The translations under genes were made by a program, and so were the position numbers. Below the pieces are notes generated by a model. The model searched no databases. It was not told the DNA's origin and worked only from the letters and a program-made list of their open reading frames with translations. Shown one piece after another: positions 35,324 to 44,862 of a stretch of 64,000 nt of DNA. The stretch covers positions 1-64,000 of the forward strand of contig JBBIKG010000012.1 in NCBI GenBank assembly GCA_037445555.1, read 5' to 3'. This DNA is from JAAYJT01 sp037445555. GTDB taxonomy: Bacteria > Bacteroidota > Bacteroidia > Bacteroidales > JAAYJT01. Position 1 is the stretch's first letter. Each line of letters opens with the position of its first letter.

Positions 35324-37471
35324 ATGAAAAAATTCATTCTATCAGTTCTGATCCTGATTTCTGCCTTCACAGGCCAGCTACGTGCCGACGAAGGTATGTG
35401 GATTCCTTTCCTGCTCAACGATGCGGTTTTTGGCAAGATGCAGGAGAAGGGGCTTAAGCTCACCAGGGAACAACTCTTCAGCTTTACCAGCTCAAGCCTG
35501 AAAGACGCCATTGTGAGCATTGGCGGCTGCACGGCCGAAATCATTTCAAACCAGGGGTTGATGCTTACCAACCATCATTGCGGCAAGGGGCGTATTCAGG
35601 CACACAGCTCTGTGCAGAACGACTATCTGCGCGATGGTTTTTGGGCGGCCAATCTGGCCGAAGAGCTGCCAAATCAGGGCATGGTGGCCAGATTTCTGAT
35701 ACGTGCCGAGGATGTCACGGCACAATTTAAGGATGTACTGAAACCTGAAATGACCGAGCCTGAGAGAAACGCCGCCATCCGCACGCATAGTGCTGAGATT
35801 GAGAAAAAAGCTGTGGCAGGCACCCATTACAGTGCCAACGTAAGGCCAATGTTTGCCGGCAATGAATTTTACTTGTTCGTTTTTGAAACCTTTACCGATG
35901 TTCGCTTGGTAGGAGCTCCTCCGTCAAGCATCGGCGAATACGGAGGCGACACAGACAACTGGATGTGGCCACGTCATACCGGCGACTTTACTCTTTTCAG
36001 GGTGTATTCTGGTCCTGACGGAAAACCGGCCGATTACAGCCCGAACAACATCCCGCTTAAGCCCCGCTATTACCTTCCGGTATCGATCAAAGGAGTGAAA
36101 GAAGGCGACTATGCCATGATCCTCGGCTACCCCGGATCGACCACACGATATCTTACATCGCATGGCATTGAGTTCAACCTCGAAAAAATGTATCCGGTTC
36201 GCATCGACATCCGCCGTAAAAAACTCGATATCATAGAAGAGGCCATGGCCGCAAGCGACCAAAACCGTATCATGTATGCCTCCCGCCAGTCGGGCATATC
36301 CAACTACTGGAAAAACTTTATCGGCATGAGTCGAGCGTTGGTCCGCCTGAAAATAGCCGACACCAAGCGCGAGCAGGAAGCCCGGTTCATGGACTGGGTA
36401 AATGCAAACCCCGCACGTACGGCTGAGTATGGCAACCTGATGAAAGAGTATAAGGCCATCTACGATGGTTTGCGTCAGTTTAACTCGATCAACTACATTT
36501 ACATAGAGGCTATGGCCTCAGGACCTGCCAACTTCACCTTGGTTGCCTCAGCACTTACTTTGCCTGCATTGCTCGAGGACAAAAGCAAAGAGAAAGAGGC
36601 CACCGAGGCCGTAAACAGACTGAAATCGGCTTCTGAGCGTTTTTTCCGCAACTATAACGGCCCGGTAGAAGAAAAAATGTGGGCGGCAATGTTTGAAGAA
36701 TACGCCAAGAGGCTGCCGAAAGAAAACCTTCCTGATATTTTCCAAACTATCGAACGTAAATACAAGAACAACTTTGCCCGCTACGCCGCAGATGTTTACA
36801 AAACAAGCCTGTTCGCCAGCCCCGACAGGTTAAACAAATTCCTGGCCAAGCCAACCGCCAAAGCACTGAAAGCCGATCCGATGTTTGCGGCAGTGCAATC
36901 GGGAACCCAGCATTTTCAGGATGTGAATGCTAAACTGCAGGATTACAACAATCGCCTTGCGCGCACCGAACGCACATACATCAAAGGCTTGCGCGAGATG
37001 GACCCGAACGGATTATTCTATCCCGATGCCAACTCAACCATGCGTCTTACCTATGGCAGTGTGGAAGGATACCAGGCAGCCGATGCCGTGTACTATCAGT
37101 TCCAGACTTCACTCGACGGGGTGATCGAGAAAGAAAATCCCTCAAACCATGAGTTTGTTCTCAGCAGCAAGCTTAAAAGCCTTTACCAGGACAAAAACTA
37201 CGGAGAATATGGAGAAAAGGGAAGGATGTTTGTCAACTTTATCTCTAACAACGACATTACTGGAGGTAACTCAGGCAGTCCTGTGATTAATGGCGATGGC
37301 CACCTGATCGGTCTGGCCTTTGACGGAAACTGGGAAGCCATGAGCGGCGATATACTGTTCGAAAATAACACCCAGCGGACAATCAGCGTGGATATACGCT
37401 ATGTGTTGTTCGTGATCGATAAATTTGCGCATGCCCGTCGCCTCATCGATGAGATGACTATCATCCGATAG
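35324..37471 (+). CDS. S46 dipeptidyl-peptidase, DPP7-like
   Basis: A 715-residue exported peptidase with a signal peptide (MKKFILSVLILISAFTGQLRA). The serine-protease triad of family S46 is visible: His85 in MLTNHHCGKG, Asp221 in WPRHTGDFTLF and Ser650 in ITGGNSGSPVIN. The exopeptidase segment GEYGGDTDNWMW is present. Position +18 from the Ser is Gly (FDGNWEAMSGD); in DPP11 this position is Arg and selects acidic residues, so Gly points to DPP7-like preference for hydrophobic P1 residues. It would release dipeptides from the N termini of peptides in the periplasm. Confidence 0.93.
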   Translation: MKKFILSVLILISAFTGQLRADEGMWIPFLLNDAVFGKMQEKGLKLTREQLFSFTSSSLKDAIVSIGGCTAEIISNQGLMLTNHHCGKGRIQAHSSVQNDYLRDGFWAANLAEELPNQGMVARFLIRAEDVTAQFKDVLKPEMTEPERNAAIRTHSAEIEKKAVAGTHYSANVRPMFAGNEFYLFVFETFTDVRLVGAPPSSIGEYGGDTDNWMWPRHTGDFTLFRVYSGPDGKPADYSPNNIPLKPRYYLPVSIKGVKEGDYAMILGYPGSTTRYLTSHGIEFNLEKMYPVRIDIRRKKLDIIEEAMAASDQNRIMYASRQSGISNYWKNFIGMSRALVRLKIADTKREQEARFMDWVNANPARTAEYGNLMKEYKAIYDGLRQFNSINYIYIEAMASGPANFTLVASALTLPALLEDKSKEKEATEAVNRLKSASERFFRNYNGPVEEKMWAAMFEEYAKRLPKENLPDIFQTIERKYKNNFARYAADVYKTSLFASPDRLNKFLAKPTAKALKADPMFAAVQSGTQHFQDVNAKLQDYNNRLARTERTYIKGLREMDPNGLFYPDANSTMRLTYGSVEGYQAADAVYYQFQTSLDGVIEKENPSNHEFVLSSKLKSLYQDKNYGEYGEKGRMFVNFISNNDITGGNSGSPVINGDGHLIGLAFDGNWEAMSGDILFENNTQRTISVDIRYVLFVIDKFAHARRLIDEMTIIR

Positions 37472-37495
37472 ACATTATCACGTTATGCCATAAAT

Positions 37496-37530
37496 AAACA
37501 GCCGGCTGGGAAATTCCCAGCCGGCTGTTT
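37496..37530. terminator. bidirectional terminator between convergent genes
   Basis: A near-perfect 35-base palindrome: AAACAGCCGGCTGGG and CCCAGCCGGCTGTTT around AAATT, with T-runs on both ends. It ends the S46 gene on the plus strand and the Omp85-like gene on the minus strand. Confidence 0.92.
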
Positions 37531-37549
37531 TACTGAAAATGGCTTAAGT

Positions 37550-38899
37550 CTAAAACAGGTAATTCAGCCCGATATAGAGGCCGCTTTTGCCGTCACGTTT
37601 GTCGAGGGCTTTGCCGTAATCAACCGCCACGATGAAATTTTCGTTTAAGACCACCCGTAGTCCGGCACCCGCGGTGGCATGCAGTTTTTCTTCGCCTGAG
37701 GCAAAGTATGTAGCCCTTTCGGAGGCTGGCACCGGAGGCTGGCTGAATTCTATCTTCTTCAGCACTTTTCCGGCGTCTACAAAGGTATTGAGGCCAAGGT
37801 AGAGGTTCTGGTTCAGAACCACGGTTTTAAGAAATTTCCATCTGAACTCGGCATTTCCGAAAGCGAAAGCATCGCCTACCACACGGTTGCGCAACATGCC
37901 TCTTACAGTTTTCGATCCGCCCAGGCCATCGGTGTTTGATGAGTTACTGAATGAATAAATCATGTAGGGTTGCATGAAAAAGGGAACGGTTCCGCCAAGG
38001 GTTCCCTGATAATTGAGACGATAAGCAAACGAGAGTCGGTCTTTGACCAGGGTAAAGTACTGTCTGTGAGTTGCTGAAATCTTAAAATAGCCATAGTCGC
38101 CGTTGCCAAAGAATTTTGGGGCGGCAAAAAGTACCATTTCGCTCCATACGCCTTTCATAGGATTGGGTTCAAAATCGCGCGTGTCATATACCAGGCCGAG
38201 CTTGAGATTGTTTGCCCAGCCTCCGTTTTTTTCATTTTCCCTGATAATGCCCCACTGCACATATTTGTCATACAAACCAGGCACCAAAGGCAGTTTGTCC
38301 TCGTCTTTCTTTCCCTTGTTAAGGGCATCCACATCCACCGGACCTATGCTGTTCTTCAGGATACCGATACCGGCAATCCAACGCAGGTTGTCGATGGCAA
38401 GCCCACCCTGAAAATCGGCGGTGATGCGGAACATGTCGCGGTTGTGACGGTAAAACATACGTGTCTTATAGGCAGCGCTCTCATCATTTTCCCAGTCAGC
38501 GTTGTAAATGGCATCGTATCCGTTGAATCCGTAGAAATCAAGGGCCCGTTCGGTGAGGTAACTCACGTCGGCCGTAAAACGTATGCCTGGAATCAAATAC
38601 TCTGAATCGTAGAAAAAGCGGTTCACCCCGCTGCCCTTGGTATAGCGCGACACCTCCGCATAGAGCGAATGCATGTATTTAGGATATGTACTCCCATCGC
38701 CAAAATAATAAAGATTAACTAAGGCTCCGTACTGAAACCCAAGATCGGAATTGAACGATACTGCCGGAAGCGCCCCAAACGTCCATCCTTTTTTGATTTT
38801 TTGTTTTTCGGTATTGTCCTGGGCATACCCCTGGTATGAGCCTAAGATAAATCCAAGCAGCACGATGGCCGCTAACGTGTGTACTGTTCCCTTTTTCAT
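37550..38899 (-). CDS. Omp85/BamA-superfamily outer membrane barrel without POTRA domains
   Basis: A 449-residue outer membrane protein with a signal peptide (AIVLLGFILGSYQGYAQ). The barrel has Omp85 features: WGIIRENEKNGGWANNLKLGLVYDTRDFEPNPMKGVW (the GLVYDTRD block), then LGGSKTVRGMLRNRVVGDAFAFGNAEFRWKFL, where KTVRGMLRNRVVGD corresponds to the VRGF-type loop, and a C-terminal VALDYGK-like strand ending in GLYIGLNYLF with terminal Phe. No POTRA domain is present, so it is not BamA itself. Stand-alone barrels of this kind may secrete or assemble passengers, but no partner is encoded nearby. Confidence 0.82.
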   Translation of the reverse strand: MKKGTVHTLAAIVLLGFILGSYQGYAQDNTEKQKIKKGWTFGALPAVSFNSDLGFQYGALVNLYYFGDGSTYPKYMHSLYAEVSRYTKGSGVNRFFYDSEYLIPGIRFTADVSYLTERALDFYGFNGYDAIYNADWENDESAAYKTRMFYRHNRDMFRITADFQGGLAIDNLRWIAGIGILKNSIGPVDVDALNKGKKDEDKLPLVPGLYDKYVQWGIIRENEKNGGWANNLKLGLVYDTRDFEPNPMKGVWSEMVLFAAPKFFGNGDYGYFKISATHRQYFTLVKDRLSFAYRLNYQGTLGGTVPFFMQPYMIYSFSNSSNTDGLGGSKTVRGMLRNRVVGDAFAFGNAEFRWKFLKTVVLNQNLYLGLNTFVDAGKVLKKIEFSQPPVPASERATYFASGEEKLHATAGAGLRVVLNENFIVAVDYGKALDKRDGKSGLYIGLNYLF

Positions 38900-39136
38900 A
38901 AGATGTTGGTTAGGTTTGTAAATCTTTTTCTGTTTTTCTCTCTTTGGATTGTGTGTGGCTAAAATACAATATTTTGAGTACGAAACGCAAGTGGGAATTG
39001 TTTTATGTATTCTTTATCCAGCCAATTAATGTGAGAAAGTTTTCACGAATACATTGTTTCAGGCGGCATCAACACCATTGCTTCATAAAATAGTTTCTGA
39101 AAAATCCTTACTATTGCAGAAACAAACCCGTTTACA

Positions 39137-40489
39137 ATGAGAACAAAACACACCCGTTGGCTACCTGCAATTCTCCTTTTGTACACACTTTCTTTCCCGG
39201 GAACAATCTTCGCCTGGTCCGAACATCCCATGCTGGTGAGACCGGCCCTTAAAGACCTGCCCATGTGGGTGAGGCTCGATGCAGTTGAAGTAAAAAGCCT
39301 GAAAACCTTCCTGGTGGAAGTGGAAAAAAACCTTGAGCAATTTCTTGCTGAACACGAAAAATGGTCTCGGGCCAATCTCCCAGATTATGCTCCCTGTCCT
39401 GATCAGCTTGCCTTTAAGGCAATCGGCAACCACGAGGATATCCTGACCCGTTTCTATCGAGCCATACGCGTCAATCCTCACATTAAGGTGCCTTTGTATC
39501 TTCACCTGCTGCCGCACGACGATACCGAAGGCCGCCCCGTTGCCGATCCACGCGACATCACCACCCTGACCGACATCAGTTCCATGATCAACACCACCTA
39601 CGTCTGGATCAACGAAGGAGAGATGGTACATCCGTTCATGGTGGTAAGCAGTGCCTCTGATGAACCCGACTATGGTTTTGACCTCGGCCTCTTCGACGAT
39701 AACAATACCGACTACGGTGCGCAATACGGATTCGGCACTCAGTCATTCGGCAACCCAAACCTGGAATACGGAAGTCAGGCTCCTTTTCATATGGGATTCT
39801 ACCATGAGGCAAAGATCCTCTACAAATTCGGCCCCTTCCTTAAGCGCACCTACCTTGACTACCGATTATTTCTTTACAGGGCACTTGCCCAATTTGCCTT
39901 CAGCCAGAACCAGCCCTACTGGGGTTGGCGATTTGCCGGCTGGGGATTGCACTACCTGAATGATGTTTCCATGCCATATCACATGAAACCGCTTCCTGGT
40001 GTGAGCACGCTACGCATGATATGGATTAACCTGAAGGCCATGCTTGGCTTCCCAAAGGCCAAAAACGATGCCGTGCAGCTTGTGTCAAACCGGCACACGG
40101 TGTTCGAAGAGTTTCAGGTGCAGGTATTGCGCCAGGCGCTGCGCGACAAAAATGAAACACATCCATTCCTGAAAGCGCTTGCCAGCCCTGTCGAAGCTGT
40201 ACCTTTTTCGTATGATTTCCTGATTAATACTGCTTCGAAAGACTCAGCTAAAAGAGCAAAGGAGGTTGACAAGGCCCTGGCCAGGTACATGCCTGCCCAC
40301 ATGGTTAAAGATCCCAAAATAGAAGCAAACGACCTGCCTGAGCTTGACGAATTGATTGAAACCATAAATAAGGATATGGGAAATGCTGCCATTGACGGGA
40401 TGACAAACGTGATGGCTGAGCGTATGCGCTCGTTCAGCATGCATGCCCAGAGCTATTTGGATGATGTTGTATCAAAATCAGGAATATAA
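39137..40489 (+). CDS. secreted phospholipase C / P1-nuclease-fold protein
   Basis: A 450-residue exported protein. After the signal peptide (ILLLYTLSFPGTIFA) the mature chain appears to start with Trp27 (AWSEHPML), as in zinc-dependent phospholipase C and S1/P1 nucleases, where the N-terminal Trp binds zinc. The helix GLHYLNDVSMPYH gives His272, Asp276 and His282 with exactly the spacing of the PLC zinc site, and SNRHTVFEEF gives His320 and Glu324. Whether it cleaves phospholipid or nucleic acid is unclear. The central 130-220 region, rich in Asp/Tyr/Gly, is an insertion. It lies 34 bases upstream of the penicillin-acylase-like gene. Confidence 0.72.
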   Translation: MRTKHTRWLPAILLLYTLSFPGTIFAWSEHPMLVRPALKDLPMWVRLDAVEVKSLKTFLVEVEKNLEQFLAEHEKWSRANLPDYAPCPDQLAFKAIGNHEDILTRFYRAIRVNPHIKVPLYLHLLPHDDTEGRPVADPRDITTLTDISSMINTTYVWINEGEMVHPFMVVSSASDEPDYGFDLGLFDDNNTDYGAQYGFGTQSFGNPNLEYGSQAPFHMGFYHEAKILYKFGPFLKRTYLDYRLFLYRALAQFAFSQNQPYWGWRFAGWGLHYLNDVSMPYHMKPLPGVSTLRMIWINLKAMLGFPKAKNDAVQLVSNRHTVFEEFQVQVLRQALRDKNETHPFLKALASPVEAVPFSYDFLINTASKDSAKRAKEVDKALARYMPAHMVKDPKIEANDLPELDELIETINKDMGNAAIDGMTNVMAERMRSFSMHAQSYLDDVVSKSGI

Positions 40490-40523
40490 CAAATACCGGT
40501 TGTCTTGAAATAAAAATACTCCC

Positions 40524-42920
40524 ATGAAAACATTAAAAAAAATCCTGGCAGGCTTGGGGATACTCCTGGCCATTGTGCTCATAGTAGCATTCTTTTTTGT
40601 GCGAAACGTATCTCGTAAGGCGCTGCCCGATTATAATAAATCATTGAAGATTGAAGGCTTACAGGATGTGGTGGAGGTGTACCGCGACTCATTCGCCATT
40701 CCGCATGTGTATGCCGTCAACGAACACGATCTGTATATGGCCACCGGATATCTGATGGCGCAGGACCGATTATGGCAAATGGATTTCCTTCGCAGAGTAA
40801 CCCAGGGGCGCTTATCAGAAATCTTGGGCGCCACTACCACAGATGCCGACCACCTGCTACGCGCGCTTCGCATTCCGGAAAAATCACAAATGGTGCTTGA
40901 ACGCAGCGATACCCTTTTGCTTCAATGTCTCGAGGCTTTTGCTGCCGGAGTCAACCAGTATATCGAAACACAGGGAAAAAAGCTTCCGCCTGAATTCACC
41001 TTGCTTGGCTACAAACCCGAGCCATGGTTGCCGGAGCACTCGGTCAACCTTATAGGCTACATGGCCTGGGATTTGACTGGATCGTGGACCACCGAAGTGG
41101 TGATGCATAAACTGGCACAAAAACTTGATGGAGAGAGGTTTAAACAACTTCTCCCTGCCATGAACAGGCAATCCACCTATGTACATCCCGATTATAGTAT
41201 CGCTGAATCAACGAAGATGTTCACCTTGCTCGATAAAGCAGATCTGCTCCGTAACTTCAAACTGGAAGTATTCAGCGCGAGCAACAACTGGGCTGTTTCG
41301 GGAGCAAGGAGCATAACGAGCATGCCATTGCTTTCGAATGATATGCACCTTGGATTTGGATCGCCTGGTATATGGTATCCAATGCATCAAGAGATCGAAG
41401 GCAGCCTGAAGGTAAGCGGAGTAGCATTGCCGGGCGCACCGGCGATTATCGCAGGGCATAACGAAAAAATAGCCTGGGGAATGACCAATCTTTATGTGGA
41501 CGATATGGATTTTTATGTCGAAACCATCGACTCTCTTTCCAATACCTATAAAGTGAACGATGAATGGAAGCAGCTGCTAATCCGAGAAGAGAAAATTGCA
41601 GTTAAAGGAGGCGACACCATTACCCGCCCTATTCGTTACACCCAGCGCGGACCTATCATCTCAGACTTTAAGAAAATAAAAGACCAGGCCATATCCATGC
41701 GCTGGATAGGTAATGACTACAGCAACGAGTTACGCACCATTTATTTGCTCAACCGCGCAGGTAATTGGAATGAATTTCGAGATGCCCTCTCCACATTTAT
41801 CGCAGTGAGCCAAAATGTAGTTTATGCCGATGTTGATGGCAATATTGGATTACAAACTGCCGGAGGAGTACCCATAAGAAAAGAAGGTAATGGTATGTTC
41901 ATTAGCCCGGGCGACAGCGATCGGTTCGACTGGACCGGTATTGTACCCTTCGACCAGCTTCCGTTTACCTATAACCCGCCCGAAGGGTTCGTAGCTTCGG
42001 CAAACAACCGAACAGTAGGCGAAAACTATCCTCATAATATCGGACATTGGTTCGATCTTCCCAGCCGTATAGATCGCATACGCGAAATGCTTGCTACCAA
42101 AGAAAAATTTGATGTGGAGGATTTCAAACTTATGCTGGCCGATTTTCGTTCGAAGCATGCAGAAAAGCATTTGCCGGTATTCTTAGAGGCGTTGCAGAAA
42201 GACGAATCGCTCACACCTAAGGAAAAAGAGGTGCTCGAATACCTGAAAAATTGGGACTATCAACTCACCGCCGATAGCAAAGCAGCATCGGTGTTTGAAG
42301 TGATGTATCTTAATTTGTCGCGCAACCTGAAGCACGACGAGATGGGCGACGACTTGTATAGAGAGTTTATAGGCGTGCGCATGATGGTAAGAAACCTTAT
42401 TGAGCATGTACTTGAACATTCTGCTTCGTTGTGGGTAGACAATGTGGATACCCCCGAAACAGAAACCTTTGAAAGCCTAGTGGTAAAAAGTTTTCGCGAG
42501 GCACTCGATTGGCTCACCAAAACTTATGGAGATGAAAGCGAAGATTGGGCCTGGGGCAAGGTGCACACCCTCACCATCGAGCACCCGTTGGGATCAGTTA
42601 AATTGCTCGACAAAATTTTTAGTCTAAATAAAGGCCCATATCCAATTGGAGGCAGTTACCATACGGTGAACCCACTTGCCTACAGTTTCCGCAATCCTTT
42701 TAAATCGGTGCATGGAGCCTCGCAACGCCACATCTATAGCCTGTCCGATTGGACAGAGTCGCAAGTGGTAATTCCCACAGGAATCTCAGGTATACCCGCA
42801 AGCAGGCATTACCTCGACCAAACCCCACTTTTTGTAAGAAACGAATATCGCAATGAGCTATGGACCAAAGAAAAAGTACAGAGCCAAGCAAAATACCATG
42901 CAATATTCAGCCCAAAATAA
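40524..42920 (+). CDS. penicillin-acylase-family Ntn hydrolase
   Basis: A 798-residue S45-family hydrolase. An N-terminal helix (KILAGLGILLAIVLIVAFFFV) exports or anchors it. The maturation site FSASNNWAVSG places the nucleophile Ser at about residue 253, which becomes the N terminus of the beta chain after removal of a spacer. Other blocks are YMATGYLMAQDRLWQMDFLRRVTQGRLSEI, LSNDMHLGF, WGMTNLYVDDMDFYVE and the oxyanion region SANNRTVGENYPHNIGHWFDLPSRIDRIREML. Relatives cleave beta-lactam side chains or acyl-homoserine lactones; the natural substrate here is unknown. Probably co-transcribed with the PLC-fold gene upstream. Confidence 0.9.
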   Translation: MKTLKKILAGLGILLAIVLIVAFFFVRNVSRKALPDYNKSLKIEGLQDVVEVYRDSFAIPHVYAVNEHDLYMATGYLMAQDRLWQMDFLRRVTQGRLSEILGATTTDADHLLRALRIPEKSQMVLERSDTLLLQCLEAFAAGVNQYIETQGKKLPPEFTLLGYKPEPWLPEHSVNLIGYMAWDLTGSWTTEVVMHKLAQKLDGERFKQLLPAMNRQSTYVHPDYSIAESTKMFTLLDKADLLRNFKLEVFSASNNWAVSGARSITSMPLLSNDMHLGFGSPGIWYPMHQEIEGSLKVSGVALPGAPAIIAGHNEKIAWGMTNLYVDDMDFYVETIDSLSNTYKVNDEWKQLLIREEKIAVKGGDTITRPIRYTQRGPIISDFKKIKDQAISMRWIGNDYSNELRTIYLLNRAGNWNEFRDALSTFIAVSQNVVYADVDGNIGLQTAGGVPIRKEGNGMFISPGDSDRFDWTGIVPFDQLPFTYNPPEGFVASANNRTVGENYPHNIGHWFDLPSRIDRIREMLATKEKFDVEDFKLMLADFRSKHAEKHLPVFLEALQKDESLTPKEKEVLEYLKNWDYQLTADSKAASVFEVMYLNLSRNLKHDEMGDDLYREFIGVRMMVRNLIEHVLEHSASLWVDNVDTPETETFESLVVKSFREALDWLTKTYGDESEDWAWGKVHTLTIEHPLGSVKLLDKIFSLNKGPYPIGGSYHTVNPLAYSFRNPFKSVHGASQRHIYSLSDWTESQVVIPTGISGIPASRHYLDQTPLFVRNEYRNELWTKEKVQSQAKYHAIFSPK

Positions 42921-43109
42921 GAAATACAATTTTGAGGTCATATATTTTATAACGGCAGTCAATGAAAGGCTGATACTTATCGTTATGAATTCCTCAAGTG
43001 GCATTCAAGTTTCTGGAAGTGTGTAATTAAGGAGTGATTATCCACCTGAGGGTTTGCGGCTTTATTTGAATTTATATATAAACATTGTACTAATCAGAGT
43101 TACAACACA

Positions 43110-43706
43110 ATGAGAAAAAATTATCGTTTGATCTTCATACTGATCAAAATAATGTTTATTACTTCTTGCGACATACTACATCAGGTGGCTGAGATGCACA
43201 CCTTTTCGAAATGCGAGTTCCGGGTGGCGTCTGTTACAGATACTTACCTGGCCGGGGTGAATCTTTCGGCCATCAAAAGTTTTTCTGACATCAAACCCCT
43301 CGATCTGGTAATGCTAACTTCGGCTGCCCTAAGCAATAATCTGCCACTTAACCTGAAACTGAACCTGGAGGTAAAAAACCCCAATAGTCAGGCTGCATCT
43401 CTTAGCCGAGTTGATTGGCAATTATTTATTGATGATTTGAAAATGCTCGAGGGCGCCGTGAACGATCGTTTTGTGGCCGATGCATATCAGACAGCCACCC
43501 TTCCGTTGACCTTTTCGTTTAATCTCAAAGAAACGCTCAAAGGCGAAAAAGCCGATAAACTCATCTCTTTCGCCACAGGCCTTGCTGACGGCACCAACCA
43601 AAGCAACAGGGTGATGATGCGTCTGAAACCATCGGTAATGGTGGGTGGACGCACTGTGGCCTATCCGGGATATATTGATGTGAAAAATGTTTTTACTTCA
43701 CAATGA
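43110..43706 (+). CDS. LEA-type-2-like lipoprotein
   Basis: A 198-residue probable lipoprotein. The signal MRKNYRLIFILIKIMFITSC places the lipid Cys at residue 20. The remaining domain, around LPLNLKLNLEVKNPNSQAASLSRVDWQLFIDDLKMLEGAV, has the pattern of LEA-14-like (water-stress/hypersensitive) domains: a beta sandwich with VKNPN. Function unknown; such proteins occur singly in many Bacteroidota. Confidence 0.68.
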   Translation: MRKNYRLIFILIKIMFITSCDILHQVAEMHTFSKCEFRVASVTDTYLAGVNLSAIKSFSDIKPLDLVMLTSAALSNNLPLNLKLNLEVKNPNSQAASLSRVDWQLFIDDLKMLEGAVNDRFVADAYQTATLPLTFSFNLKETLKGEKADKLISFATGLADGTNQSNRVMMRLKPSVMVGGRTVAYPGYIDVKNVFTSQ

Positions 43707-43807
43707 TACGCCCCCAAACGAAACGTGAGCCCTTCAGATAGATGATGCTTGAGTCCACCCGCAACGCCATCAGAAAATTAAGTTGCTGTGGTTTTCAAAA
43801 ATATTTT

Positions 43808-43815
43808 TACTTTTG
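43808..43815 (+). promoter_or_regulatory. -7 box of the tRNA-Ala gene
   Basis: TACTTTTG, a perfect TAnnTTTG match, 16 bases before the tRNA. A TTG lies 22 bases upstream of it, slightly farther than usual. Confidence 0.6.
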
Positions 43816-43831
43816 CAGCCCTGATTCACGC

Positions 43832-43905
43832 GGGGCGTTAGCTCAGTTGGCTAGAGCGTTAGACTGGCAGTCTAAAGGTCAGGGGTTCGACTCCCCTACG
43901 CTCCA
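43832..43905 (+). tRNA. tRNA-Ala (GGC)
   Basis: A 74-base cloverleaf: acceptor GGGGCGT/ACGCTCC, D arm GCTCAGTTGGCTAGAGC, anticodon stem TTAGA/TCTAA with loop CTGGCAG (anticodon GGC at 43866-43868), T arm AGGGGTTCGACTCCCCT and discriminator A. The acceptor stem has the G3-U70 pair that is the identity mark of alanine tRNAs. CCA is not encoded. It is followed by a hairpin terminator. Confidence 0.97.
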
Positions 43906-43914
43906 CTCAGTTTG

Positions 43915-43950
43915 AACACCTGTCGGCTTCTCTGGCAGGTGTTTTCTTTT
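43915..43950 (+). terminator. terminator after tRNA-Ala
   Basis: AACACCTG and CAGGTGTT arms (8 base pairs) around a 13-base loop, followed by TTTCTTTT. Confidence 0.75.
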
Positions 43951-44080
43951 CTCCTCGTTTCCTGCACTATACCAATCATTGAAGCTTAGGAAATAAATTA
44001 GACTGCCAGGAATTTGATATGCGAATATTTTGCATATATTGCAGTCTGTTCTGTAACTATTAACCTCTAATCAGATTATT

Positions 44081-44782
44081 ATGAACCACACTTTGGGATC
44101 TCTCAGCCGATTCGCCTGGAAGCATTATATATCTTTACTGGTTTTTGCGGCAACAACCAATAGCCTTAGTGCAGGTAATCCCGTGAAGATTCAGCTCCCG
44201 CAACCTGCAAAACAAGGAGTGGTATCGCTCGAAGAGGCTTTACTGCAGCGCCGCAGTGTCCGGAGTTTCGCGCCATATGCCATCACCCTTCAAGAGGTGG
44301 GGCAGTTGTTGTGGGCAGGGCAAGGCATTACTCAGGCCGACCGCAGTTTACGCACTGCACCCTCGGCCGGCGCCACCTTTCCTATTGAACTATATGTTGC
44401 CATTTTCAACGCCGAAGGTATTACTCCCGGATTGTATCAATACCAGTGCAAGGAGCACTCTCTCATCATGAAAAAACAGGCCCTTCCGGCCGACAGCCTG
44501 GTTGGCGTGGCCTTATCGCAGCAATGGATAAAGGAGGCTTCAGCGGTGATCTTTGTTTGTGCGGTGCCGGCACGCACTTCGCCGCGCTATGGCGAGCGCA
44601 CCAGCCGTTACGTGCACATTGAAGTGGGGCATGTGGGGCAAAACATTGCCCTGCAGGCCGTTGCGCTTAAACTCGGAACCACCATGGTTGGATCGTTTAA
44701 AGACGTCGTCCTTGCTACCATTCTTCAACTGCCCGAAGGCGAGATACCGCTTTACACGATCCCGGTAGGGAAGCCCAAATAA
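44081..44782 (+). CDS. SagB-type / nitroreductase-family oxidoreductase, exported
   Basis: A 233-residue flavoprotein of the nitroreductase superfamily close to SagB/ThcOx: EEALLQRRSVRSFAPYAITLQEVGQLLWAGQGIT, then RTAPSAGATFPIELYVA, and GERTSRYVHIEVGHVGQNIALQAVALKLGTTMVGSF. The N terminus (HYISLLVFAATTNSLSAG) looks like a signal peptide, so it may be periplasmic. Family members oxidise azoline rings or reduce various substrates using FMN; the role is unknown and no peptide-modification partners are nearby. It converges with the MBL gene. Confidence 0.85.
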   Translation: MNHTLGSLSRFAWKHYISLLVFAATTNSLSAGNPVKIQLPQPAKQGVVSLEEALLQRRSVRSFAPYAITLQEVGQLLWAGQGITQADRSLRTAPSAGATFPIELYVAIFNAEGITPGLYQYQCKEHSLIMKKQALPADSLVGVALSQQWIKEASAVIFVCAVPARTSPRYGERTSRYVHIEVGHVGQNIALQAVALKLGTTMVGSFKDVVLATILQLPEGEIPLYTIPVGKPK

Positions 44783-44862
44783 ATCCCGGCTATCTTACAA
44801 AGTATATTTTGTTTTGGCTGACCGGGAGTGGTGAAAGATCGCTTGACAACGGAAGAAACAGA

